Source: JACJXW01 sp964418125
Lineage (GTDB): Bacteria > Bacteroidota > Bacteroidia > Chitinophagales > Saprospiraceae
DNA length: 64,000 nucleotides
Direction: 5' to 3'
Assembly (NCBI GenBank): GCA_964418125.1
Contig: CAYQKY010000003.1
Coordinates: 90,049 to 154,048 of the forward strand
Positions 34,538 to 42,263 of this stretch are shown one piece after another. Every line of letters begins with the position of its first letter. The stretch's first letter is position 1. The notes beneath the pieces are model-generated. The model saw only the letters and a program-made list of their open reading frames with translations. It was not told where the DNA came from and searched no databases. The translations under genes and the position numbers were made by a program.

Positions 34538-35830
34538 ATGAATACGAAACTGCTACGCCAATTGCTTCCTCTTCTGGCCTTTTGCCTGGGGCTGAGCTGG
34601 AACGGGCTCGCCCAGGAAAATGCGGAGAAGCCCGAACCAGACCACTCCTACAAGCCGCTGACCCTCAAGCTGACTGAAGACGGCAAGAAGTACGTCCGGT
34701 TTATCATCTGGCACCAGCAATGGATCCAGACGAACAACCTGGCGGCGGATAATGCTTCGCTTCAGCTGACGCACCTGGCGCGCCGTTCGCGTTTCCTGGC
34801 CTATGCCCAGGTGTCGCCCCGTTTTCTGATCCTGACCCACTTTGGCCTCAACAACCTGACTCCGGATAACCTGACCTCTCTGGGTAACAACGGAGACGCT
34901 CCGCAGCTTTTCCTGCATGATGCCTGGACGGAGTTCAAGGTTTCCAATGACGATGCCCTTTACATCGGCGGAGGGCTGCACTACTGGAAAGGGCTGACCC
35001 GCCTGGCAAGCCAGAGTACCCTCAACTTTATGACGCTGGACCAGGCCCGGCCATTCATCCACTGGCACTCCCTGGCCGTGACCGACCAGTTTGCCCGCCA
35101 CCTGGGCATCTATGCCAAAGGGCAGGTCGACAAGCTTGACTACCGCCTGGCCATCAACAACCCGGGAGCGAACGGCCTGCAGAATGACCGCAGCATACTC
35201 GGCAGCAACCTCACTTACGACGGCTTCCTGCAGCCGGATAAAGACGGCGGCCCCGTAGGCAATACCATTTACGAGGGATATTTCCGCTACAATTTCTGGG
35301 ACGCGGAATCCATCAAACTGCCTTATAACGTGGGCAGCTACCTGGGCGCCAAAAAGATATTTGCCATCGGCGCCGGCTTTTTCGCCCACCCCAATGGCAT
35401 GTTCAATAATGCAACGGGCGAACACGAAAGCGTCACCCACTTCGCAGTCGATGCTTTCCTCGATATGCCCCTGGCAAGTGATGACTGCCTGAACTTCTAT
35501 GCCGCTTTCATGAATTTCAACTACGGCGCCAATTACGTCAGCCGCTGGGCTGGCACCGGAACGGCCCTCTACGGCCAGGTGGGGTACAAACTTCCCGCTT
35601 CCCGCTTCATGCCCTATGTAGCCCTGCAATCCGGCAACTATGATGGCTATGAGGATAGTGTCCTCGGGCTAGACCTTGGCGTCAACTATTTCATCCTGGG
35701 GCATAGCGCCAAGTTGACGCTGGAATACCACATGATCAACAATGACCCGAGAGAAGGCGGCATTGACCCGGAAACTGGGGAGGTCCGCGACGTACAGCAA
35801 ATCCGCCTGCAGGCGCACATTTTCTTATAG
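34538..35830 (+). CDS. Outer membrane porin-like beta-barrel protein
   Basis: 430 residues. Signal peptide (LLPLLAFCLGLSWNGLAQ, about 1-25), then a series of amphipathic strands with alternating aromatic residues and girdle Tyr/Trp, ending in the typical terminal strand VQQIRLQAHIFL. Phrases such as YVRFIIWHQQWIQTNN, FLHDAWTEFKVSND, LYIGGGLHYWKGLTRLA and YNFWDAESIKLPY match the phosphate-selective-porin-like (O/P) proteins found in front of DUF4212/SSS symporters. It should let small carboxylates through the outer membrane. The DUF4212 and SSS genes follow after 56 bp, so all three are probably one operon. Confidence 0.8.
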   Translation: MNTKLLRQLLPLLAFCLGLSWNGLAQENAEKPEPDHSYKPLTLKLTEDGKKYVRFIIWHQQWIQTNNLAADNASLQLTHLARRSRFLAYAQVSPRFLILTHFGLNNLTPDNLTSLGNNGDAPQLFLHDAWTEFKVSNDDALYIGGGLHYWKGLTRLASQSTLNFMTLDQARPFIHWHSLAVTDQFARHLGIYAKGQVDKLDYRLAINNPGANGLQNDRSILGSNLTYDGFLQPDKDGGPVGNTIYEGYFRYNFWDAESIKLPYNVGSYLGAKKIFAIGAGFFAHPNGMFNNATGEHESVTHFAVDAFLDMPLASDDCLNFYAAFMNFNYGANYVSRWAGTGTALYGQVGYKLPASRFMPYVALQSGNYDGYEDSVLGLDLGVNYFILGHSAKLTLEYHMINNDPREGGIDPETGEVRDVQQIRLQAHIFL

Positions 35831-35886
35831 GCTGTACATGCAATTATCAAGATATACCTATTTCTTCATCAAAACAACTTAAGACC

Positions 35887-36150
35887 ATGGCGTCGCTAGA
35901 CAAAAGAGCTCAACAATACTGGAGGGAGAACATCAAATATGTTTTGATCCTGCTCTCCATCTGGTTCCTGGTGTCCTATTTGTTCGGGATATTCCTGGCC
36001 GAACCGCTCAACAGCATCCGCATCGGAGGCGCAAAGCTGGGCTTCTGGTTTGCCCAGCAGGGATCCATCTATGTTTTTGTCGTTCTGATCTTCGTTTATG
36101 TCCGCCTCATGAACAAGCTGGACAAGAAGTACGAATTCGATGAGATCTGA
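35887..36150 (+). CDS. DUF4212 small symporter subunit
   Basis: 87 residues with two membrane segments (about 17-37, LILLSIWFLVSYLFGIFLA; about 50-74, GFWFAQQGSIYVFVVLIFVYV). The start QQYWRENIKYVL and the F-A-Q-Q-G-S motif before helix 2 are the DUF4212 signature. The family is always encoded directly ahead of a VC_2705-type sodium:solute symporter and is taken to be its small partner. The gap to that gene is 30 bp. Confidence 0.93.
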   Translation: MASLDKRAQQYWRENIKYVLILLSIWFLVSYLFGIFLAEPLNSIRIGGAKLGFWFAQQGSIYVFVVLIFVYVRLMNKLDKKYEFDEI

Positions 36151-36180
36151 AATTCATCAACCAACTAAACAAGAAGAATC

Positions 36181-37893
36181 ATGAGTGTTCAAACCTGGAC
36201 TTTTATCATAGTGGGCCTGACCTTCGCGCTCTACATCGGCATTGCGATCTGGTCGAGGGCGGGTTCTACGTCGGAATTTTACGTCGCCGGCGGCGGCGTC
36301 CACCCCGTTGCCAACGGTATGGCAACCGCGGCAGACTGGATGTCTGCGGCCTCTTTCATCTCTATGGCGGGCCTGATCTCCTTTATGGGATATGACGGAG
36401 CCGTGTTCCTCATGGGCTGGACGGGAGGCTACGTGCTCCTGGCCCTACTCCTGGCGCCTTATCTGCGAAAATTCGGGAAGTTTACGGTCCCGGACTTTAT
36501 CGGAGACCGCTACTACTCCAATGTAGCCCGTACGGTGGCGGTCATCTGCGCCATCATCGTATCCTTTACCTACGTGGCCGGGCAGATGCGCGGTGTAGGC
36601 GTGGTGTTCTCCCGCTTCCTGGAAGTGGATATCAACACCGGGGTATACATCGGTATGGCTATTGTGTTTTTCTACGCCGTACTCGGTGGCATGAAGGGCA
36701 TCACCTACACGCAGGTGGCTCAGTACTGCGTTCTCATTTTCGCCTACATGGTGCCTGCTTTCTTCATCTCTCTGGCCATGACCGGCAACGTCATTCCCCA
36801 GCTTGGCCTGATCGGTGACGTAACGGGCGGCTCCGGCATGGCACTGCTCGATAAGCTCGACCAGCTGCATACCGAACTCGGTTTTGCAGAATATACGACC
36901 GGGACAAAAACGATGGCAGATGTGTTTGCCATTACTTTTGCCCTCATGGTCGGTACGGCGGGCCTGCCGCACGTGATCGTCCGCTTCTTCACCGTACCCA
37001 AAGTGAAGGACGCGCGGGTCTCCGCCGGCTGGGCGCTGGTTTTCATTGCCATTCTCTACACCACAGCGCCTGCTATCGCCGCTTTCGCCCGTACGAATCT
37101 GATCAACACCGTAAGTAACGAACAGTACGCCGCAATGCCCGAGTGGTTCAAGAAATGGGAAGAAACCGGGCTGATCACTTTTTCCGACAAGAATGAAGAC
37201 GGCGTCATCCAATATGTTGCCGATAAAGAAAAGAACGAATTGAAGATAGACGCCGACATCATGGTATTGGCCAACCCGGAAATTGCCAACCTGCCCAACT
37301 GGGTGATTGCCCTGGTTGCCGCGGGAGGTTTGGCCGCCGCCCTGTCAACGGCTGCCGGCCTGTTGCTGGTAATTTCCACTGCTATTTCCCGCGACTTGAT
37401 CAAAATGCAGATCAAGCCCGACATCACAGAAAAAGGCGAGCTTATGTGGGCGCGTATCGGAGCTGTTTTTGCTGTGATGGTCGCCGGTTACTTTGGGATC
37501 AACCCTCCGGGATTTGTGGCGGCGGTGGTGGCCCTGGCCTTCGGTTTGGCTGCGGCATCCTTCTTCCCCGCTATCGTACTCGGGGTATTTGACAAGCGCA
37601 TGAACCGGGAAGGCGCCATTTCCGGCATGGTAATCGGTATCAGCCTGATGCTGTGGTACATGCTCAAGTTCAAATTCGGCATCTTCGATGGTGGCAAAGA
37701 CGCTGTCGCGGCCCTGCAGCCTGACTGGTGGTTCGGCATCTCTCCTGAGGGCTTTGGAACGGTGGCCATGGTCGTCAACCTGATCATAGCATTTATCGTA
37801 TCCCGGCTGACGGCTCCCCCGCCTCAGGAAGTGATGGATATCGTCGAGGACATTCGCGTACCCAGAGGCGCGGGATCGGCACACGTGCACTAA
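36181..37893 (+). CDS. Sodium:solute symporter, VC_2705/ActP-like
   Basis: 570 residues with about 13 membrane helices of the LeuT fold. Family features include STSEFYVAGGGVHPVANGMATAADWMSAASF in parts, YLRKFGKFTVPDFIGDRYYS, GLPHVIVRFFTVPKVKDARVS, and GLAAALSTAAGLLLVISTAISRDL. It has a periplasmic insert (about 325-370) characteristic of the VC_2705 subgroup. With DUF4212 it should take up acetate or a related monocarboxylate with sodium. The nearby acs and prpE genes support acetate/propionate as substrates; the exact ion and solute are inferred. Confidence 0.93.
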   Translation: MSVQTWTFIIVGLTFALYIGIAIWSRAGSTSEFYVAGGGVHPVANGMATAADWMSAASFISMAGLISFMGYDGAVFLMGWTGGYVLLALLLAPYLRKFGKFTVPDFIGDRYYSNVARTVAVICAIIVSFTYVAGQMRGVGVVFSRFLEVDINTGVYIGMAIVFFYAVLGGMKGITYTQVAQYCVLIFAYMVPAFFISLAMTGNVIPQLGLIGDVTGGSGMALLDKLDQLHTELGFAEYTTGTKTMADVFAITFALMVGTAGLPHVIVRFFTVPKVKDARVSAGWALVFIAILYTTAPAIAAFARTNLINTVSNEQYAAMPEWFKKWEETGLITFSDKNEDGVIQYVADKEKNELKIDADIMVLANPEIANLPNWVIALVAAGGLAAALSTAAGLLLVISTAISRDLIKMQIKPDITEKGELMWARIGAVFAVMVAGYFGINPPGFVAAVVALAFGLAAASFFPAIVLGVFDKRMNREGAISGMVIGISLMLWYMLKFKFGIFDGGKDAVAALQPDWWFGISPEGFGTVAMVVNLIIAFIVSRLTAPPPQEVMDIVEDIRVPRGAGSAHVH

Positions 37894-38009
37894 TGAACAT
37901 GCAGGGGAAAAAGCTGAGGGGGGCTCCTCCCCGGCTTCCTCCTCTACGTGTTTAAGATCATTGTACCCTGATTCAGTAAGTGCTCACTGTCTGCACAATT
38001 AATCCAGCC

Positions 38010-38050
38010 GCTGTTCGGAGGCGGGGCGCCCCGCTTCCGAACAGCTTTTC
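38010..38050 (+). terminator. Terminator after the symporter operon
   Basis: A 17-bp stem with one G-T pair (38010-38026 with 38029-38045) and a very short loop is followed by TTTTC. Confidence 0.75.
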
Positions 38051-38086
38051 GAAAGAACTCCACCAAACCGGTCAAAAAAAAGAATT

Positions 38087-38329
38087 ATGAAATTCCAGTT
38101 AGGCAGAAAATTATCCGACCTTTTCACCACGGTTTATATTTTCACCACCCTGGCCATGAGGTTCTACCTGGAACCCCAGCTCAATGGGCATTACCTGGTT
38201 TCCATAGGGCTGGGAGCATTTGCCCTGCTGTTCCTCTGGGCGTTGTCCAAAAGCAAATTCATCACCCCTTCTCTTTTCGGCTTGTGGCCCGGAGAAGCGG
38301 AGGAGGAAGCTGCTATGAGCAGTAAATAA
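38087..38329 (+). CDS. Small membrane protein of unknown function
   Basis: 80 residues: a short basic N-terminus (KFQLGRKLSD), one membrane segment at about 10-28, a second at about 38-55 (LVSIGLGAFALLFLWALS), and an acidic tail (GEAEEEAAMSSK). No family recognised. It lies between the symporter terminator and the kinase operon and is followed by its own terminator at 38388, so it is probably expressed alone. The position suggests a link to acetate uptake or sensing; that is inference. Confidence 0.7.
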   Translation: MKFQLGRKLSDLFTTVYIFTTLAMRFYLEPQLNGHYLVSIGLGAFALLFLWALSKSKFITPSLFGLWPGEAEEEAAMSSK

Positions 38330-38387
38330 CTAAAAAGCTATTTCTAAAGGTTGGTTTTTAGTTGGTTAATATCGAGTACTCCCCGAG

Positions 38388-38427
38388 TGCAGGTTAGGGT
38401 ATCATTACTTTCAACCTGCATTTTTTA
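38388..38427 (+). terminator. Terminator after the 80-residue membrane protein gene
   Basis: TGCAGGTT/AACCTGCA stem with a 17-nt loop followed by TTTTTTA. Confidence 0.75.
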
Positions 38428-38504
38428 TTGCCCCTCTTGTATTACCGTCGGGAATTGCCGTTTTTTAGGGACAATTGGCAGGAGAGCAATAAAACGGTTT
38501 CATT

Positions 38505-38711
38505 ATGGCTAAAGACAAAACATACAAGCTTCTGGGCTTGTTCCTCCTTGCTCTGCTTCTATTTAACTTTCCCATTCTCAGCCTGTTCGGCAGGGGAAAA
38601 CCGCTGGGAGGAGCTATCGCCATTTTCGCCTACATTTTTCTGGCCTGGGGCGCCATCATCCTTTTTACTGCTCTGATCGTCGAGTCCAAACAGAAAAATA
38701 AGCCGAGGTAA
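38505..38711 (+). CDS. Small two-helix membrane protein preceding the sensor kinase
   Basis: 68 residues with two hydrophobic helices (about 8-27, LLGLFLLALLLFNFPILSLF; about 36-60, AIAIFAYIFLAWGAIILFTAL) and a basic C-terminus (ESKQKNKPR). Its stop codon lies 16 bp before the kinase start, so the two are co-transcribed. Small proteins of this kind commonly precede SSS-kinases and may help assembly or sensing; the family has no known function. The ATG at 38505 is the only sensible start. Confidence 0.8.
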   Translation: MAKDKTYKLLGLFLLALLLFNFPILSLFGRGKPLGGAIAIFAYIFLAWGAIILFTALIVESKQKNKPR

Positions 38712-38727
38712 AGCACAGGAAATAATC

Positions 38728-41463
38728 ATGGACGCAGGGGTTATCATATTCATATCGATCGCTTATGTAGCATTCCTGTTTCTCATTGCCTACCTGGCTG
38801 AAAAACGGGAGAAGGCGGGAAGAAGCCTGGTCAACAATTCCGTCATTTATGCCCTGTCCCTTGCCGTTTACTGCACCGCCTGGACCTATTTCGGAAGCGT
38901 AGGCAGGGCTGCCACCGGCGGCCTGGGGTTCCTGCCCATTTACATCGGGCCGGCCATTATTGCTCCTCTATGGTGGATACTGCTCAAAAAGGTCATCTTC
39001 ATCAGCAAATCGCAGCGGATCACTTCTGTTGCCGATTTCATTTCATCCCGTTACGGAAAAAGCACCTGGCTGGGAGCAATTGCCGCTCTCATTGCTGTTT
39101 TTGGCATCATCCCCTACATTTCCATCCAGCTGAAGGCCATTTCCACCAGTTTCGACCTGCTGGCAAAAAACCAGAGTACAATTTATCACCACGCAGAGAT
39201 CCCGTTTTATCTGGATTCTGCATTGTATATAGCCATTGCTCTCGCCGTTTTTACTATTCTGTTCGGCACCCGTAACCTGGACCCCAACGAACGGCACGAA
39301 GGGCTGGTTGCCGCCATCGCTTTTGAATCCCTCCTGAAACTGGTCGCTTTTCTGACTGTAGGCGCCTTTGTTACTTTCTGGATATACGATGGTTTTGGAG
39401 ATATTTTCCGGAAGGCAATGGGTGACCCGGAGCTTTCCCGTCTATTTTCGCTGGAAGAAACCAATATCAACGGATGGGAGTGGTTCTGGCTTTCTTTTCT
39501 GTCCATGGCGGCGGTAATGCTGCTGCCCCGGCAGTTCCACGTATCGGTAGTGGAAAATACCGACCCCGCCCATGTCGGCAAGGCCTCCTGGCTGTTTCCT
39601 CTCTACCTTTTGCTGATCAACATTTTCGTGTTGCCGATCGCCATAGCCGGGTTAAACCATTTTCCTGCCGGCACTTATGAGCCCGACAGCTTTGTTCTGA
39701 GCCTTCCCCTGGCACATGGAAAAGACATTCTCGCCCTTTTTGTAGGGTTGGGAGGGTTCTCTGCTGCCACCAGTATGGTGATCGTGGCCGTAATTGCGCT
39801 GAGTATCATGATCGGCAACAACCTCGTCCTTCCCCTGGTGTTGAGGGCAAATGCCTTTAAAGAAGAGCAGTACGCCAACCTCAGCGGGCGCCTTCTGGGT
39901 ATCCGCCGCATCAGCATAATTGTGGTCCTGCTCCTGGCCTACGGCTATTTCAAGGCGGTGGGAGAACAATACAGCCTGGTATCGGTAGGGCTGATCTCCT
40001 TTACCGCCATCGCCCAGTTCGTGCCGGCTGTTCTGGGAGGGATCTACTGGAAAAGGGCGACGAAAAAAGGCGCCCTCTGCGGCCTGCTGCTCGGCTTTGG
40101 CATCTGGGCCTATACCCTGCCCCTTCCCACCATGGTGGATGCCGGTGTTCTGTCTATGCAGTTCCTGGAAAACGGGCCTTTCGGCATCGAACTGTTCAAA
40201 CCCCATCAGTTGTTTGGCCTCAGCAACACCAGCCACATCACGCAGGCTGCGTTCTGGAGCCTTTTGTTCAATACCCTTTCCTATTTCTTCGTCTCCCTGT
40301 ACACTTCGCAGTCTCCACTGGAAGTTTCTCAGGCCGACCTGTTTGTCGATATCTACAAATACCGAAAAGGCAGCTCCGATTATGACGTCATGCGCCGGCA
40401 GGCAATGGTCCAGGACATCCGCATCCTGCTCAACCGCTTCCTGGGCGAGCCCCGCGGCAACCTGTTGCTCAATGCCTATGAGAACAGCCAGCGCCTAGAC
40501 CTGTCCCAGCAAAAAGTCGCCGGGCCCGACCTGGTCAACTACGCCGAGACACACCTTGCCGGCGCCATTGGCGCCGCCTCCGCCAAGATCATCATCGGCT
40601 CCATCACCAAAGAAGAGCCCATCAGCCTGGAAGAAATGTTCAAAGTGCTGGAACAGACCAAAGAGATCATCCAGTACAGCCAAGCGCTGGAAAAAAAGTC
40701 GGCGGAACTGGAACGGACTACCAGGCAGCTGAAAGAGGCTAACGAACAATTAAAAGAACTGGACCGCTTGAAAGCAGATTTCATCACCACGGTTACGCAC
40801 GAACTCCGGACGCCGATCACTTCCATAAAGGCCCTTTCCAAAATAATGCAGGAAACTCCAGAGCTTCCTGATGAGCAAAAGCAGGAGTTCCTTAGTATAG
40901 TAGTCAATGAAAGTGAGCGCCTTACCCGCCTGATCAACCAGGTTCTCGACCTGGAGAAAATACAGTCCAACCACGAAACCTGGATAATGGAACCCATTGA
41001 TCTTGCCGAGGTCACGGAAAAGGCCTACCAGGGCCTGAAGCAGTTGATGCGGGACCGTAATGTGCAGCATGAACTGGAGATTGAAAACCGGCCGGTACTG
41101 GTCCTCGGCAACAATGACCGGCTGACTCAGGTGGCCGTCAACCTCATTTCCAACGCCATTAAGTTCTGCAGGGAGGAAGAGGGGCTGGTTGCCATTTGCC
41201 TCCGCAGAGCCGGCAGGATTGCCGTTTTAGAAGTAAAGGATAATGGCAGGGGCATTCCTGAAAAGGACCAGAAACTGATCTTCGAAAAATTTACCCAATT
41301 GAGCGACGAAGCAAGGGGCAAACCCAAAGGCAGCGGGCTGGGGCTCTTTATTACACATTCCATCGTGGCCCAACATTCCGGCAGCATACACGTCAAAAGC
41401 GAATCCAACAGCGGCGCCACATTTGTTGTGGAGATTCCTCTGTATGACGGGAGCGAAGCCTGA
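38728..41463 (+). CDS. SSS-STAC-histidine kinase (CbrA/CrbS-like sensor)
   Basis: 911 residues. A sodium:solute-symporter-like module of about 13 helices (about 1-520; NNSVIYALSLAVYCTAWTYFG, RITSVADFISSRYGKS) is followed by a STAC linker (about 547-630; YAETHLAGAIGAASAKIIIGS), a coiled coil (about 640-680), HisKA with His691 in TVTHELRTPITS, and HATPase_c with N-box LISNAIKF, G1 DNGRGIPE and G2 GSGLGLFI. There is no PAS domain and no attached receiver. Transporter-coupled kinases of this form (CrbS) control acetyl-CoA synthetase in gamma-proteobacteria. The next gene is a response regulator, and acs lies downstream. Confidence 0.95.
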   Translation: MDAGVIIFISIAYVAFLFLIAYLAEKREKAGRSLVNNSVIYALSLAVYCTAWTYFGSVGRAATGGLGFLPIYIGPAIIAPLWWILLKKVIFISKSQRITSVADFISSRYGKSTWLGAIAALIAVFGIIPYISIQLKAISTSFDLLAKNQSTIYHHAEIPFYLDSALYIAIALAVFTILFGTRNLDPNERHEGLVAAIAFESLLKLVAFLTVGAFVTFWIYDGFGDIFRKAMGDPELSRLFSLEETNINGWEWFWLSFLSMAAVMLLPRQFHVSVVENTDPAHVGKASWLFPLYLLLINIFVLPIAIAGLNHFPAGTYEPDSFVLSLPLAHGKDILALFVGLGGFSAATSMVIVAVIALSIMIGNNLVLPLVLRANAFKEEQYANLSGRLLGIRRISIIVVLLLAYGYFKAVGEQYSLVSVGLISFTAIAQFVPAVLGGIYWKRATKKGALCGLLLGFGIWAYTLPLPTMVDAGVLSMQFLENGPFGIELFKPHQLFGLSNTSHITQAAFWSLLFNTLSYFFVSLYTSQSPLEVSQADLFVDIYKYRKGSSDYDVMRRQAMVQDIRILLNRFLGEPRGNLLLNAYENSQRLDLSQQKVAGPDLVNYAETHLAGAIGAASAKIIIGSITKEEPISLEEMFKVLEQTKEIIQYSQALEKKSAELERTTRQLKEANEQLKELDRLKADFITTVTHELRTPITSIKALSKIMQETPELPDEQKQEFLSIVVNESERLTRLINQVLDLEKIQSNHETWIMEPIDLAEVTEKAYQGLKQLMRDRNVQHELEIENRPVLVLGNNDRLTQVAVNLISNAIKFCREEEGLVAICLRRAGRIAVLEVKDNGRGIPEKDQKLIFEKFTQLSDEARGKPKGSGLGLFITHSIVAQHSGSIHVKSESNSGATFVVEIPLYDGSEA

Positions 41464-41762
41464 AACGGGGATTAGGGATTTGCACATTTGGCGGATAACC
41501 TTGGGAAAACGGCCGGCGAATACCGAACCAACAAAGCTGGGGCTACCTGCCGAACCCGGGTAAAACCTGGAAGCCTTCTCCCGAGCAGACAGCCTCAAAA
41601 ATGATGAGCCGGCAGGCTGCTATCAATGATGAAAGCAACCCTCGCTTAAATTTTGTTTTTTCTCAAAAATCTGTAAATTTAGCTTTGTATTGATGCCGCT
41701 AAGGAGTGGACTTCTTTCACTCCCGGACAATGGCGAAGAATAACTACCGGAGCCTGCTCGAT

Positions 41763-42146
41763 ATGACAGATAAAACCAATACCCGTATCCTCCTGGTCGA
41801 CGATGAGCCCAATATCCTGGTAGCGCTCGAATATCTGGTTAAAAAAGAAGGCTATCAGGCCTTTAAAGCCGAAAATGGGGAGCAGGCCCTCCTGCTCATG
41901 CCCCGCTCTCAACCCCACATTGTCATTCTGGATGTAATGATGCCCGGTATGGATGGCTTCGAAGTTGCCCGGAAGATCCGTTCCGATGCCCGCTATGATA
42001 ATACCCGCATCATCTTCCTGACGGCAAAAGGTACTCAGGAAGACCGGTTCAAAGGATATGCAACCGGCGGAGAAGTCTACATCACCAAGCCTTTTGACAA
42101 TGATGAACTGATAAATACCATAAATGAAGTGATAGAATTTGGATAA
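41763..42146 (+). CDS. Single-domain response regulator
   Basis: 127 residues from the ATG at 41763. A further ATG at 41730 and a GTG at 41706 are in frame, but the family begins just before RILLVDDEPNILVALEYLV. It is a receiver only: acidic pair DD in LLVDDEP, phospho-acceptor Asp57 in VILDVMMPGMDGFE, Thr in FLTAKG, Lys109 in YITKPF. No output domain follows; the frame ends at 42146. CrbR of Vibrio and Pseudomonas, the partner of CrbS, has a LuxR-type DNA-binding domain, which is missing here. It may act by protein contact or pass phosphate on. Confidence 0.92.
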   Translation: MTDKTNTRILLVDDEPNILVALEYLVKKEGYQAFKAENGEQALLLMPRSQPHIVILDVMMPGMDGFEVARKIRSDARYDNTRIIFLTAKGTQEDRFKGYATGGEVYITKPFDNDELINTINEVIEFG

Positions 42147-42171
42147 TTCGCTCAGGTTTTTTTTCTTTGAA

Positions 42172-42206
42172 AGATATAAACATATAAATATCTATATATC
42201 TTTAGA
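42172..42206 (+). promoter_or_regulatory. AT-rich operator-like box and promoter region of acs
   Basis: TTTG (42176 region) is followed by AAGATATAAACATATAAATA and TCTATATATCTTTAG. ATATAAACAT recurs in the arsR control region; CTATATA(T)CTTTAG recurs at the porin promoter. Together they suggest one regulator for all three. Confidence 0.45.
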
Positions 42207-42263
42207 AAACCTGGCCATCTAAGGTAAGAAAAGGAGTGTAACTAAAAATAAAACAATAGCGAT

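Noticed and set aside
38428..38676. Open frame overlapping the 68-residue membrane protein in another frame
   Set aside because: Shadow frame: it begins inside the terminator and the 68-residue product has the better membrane-protein composition and spacing to the kinase.
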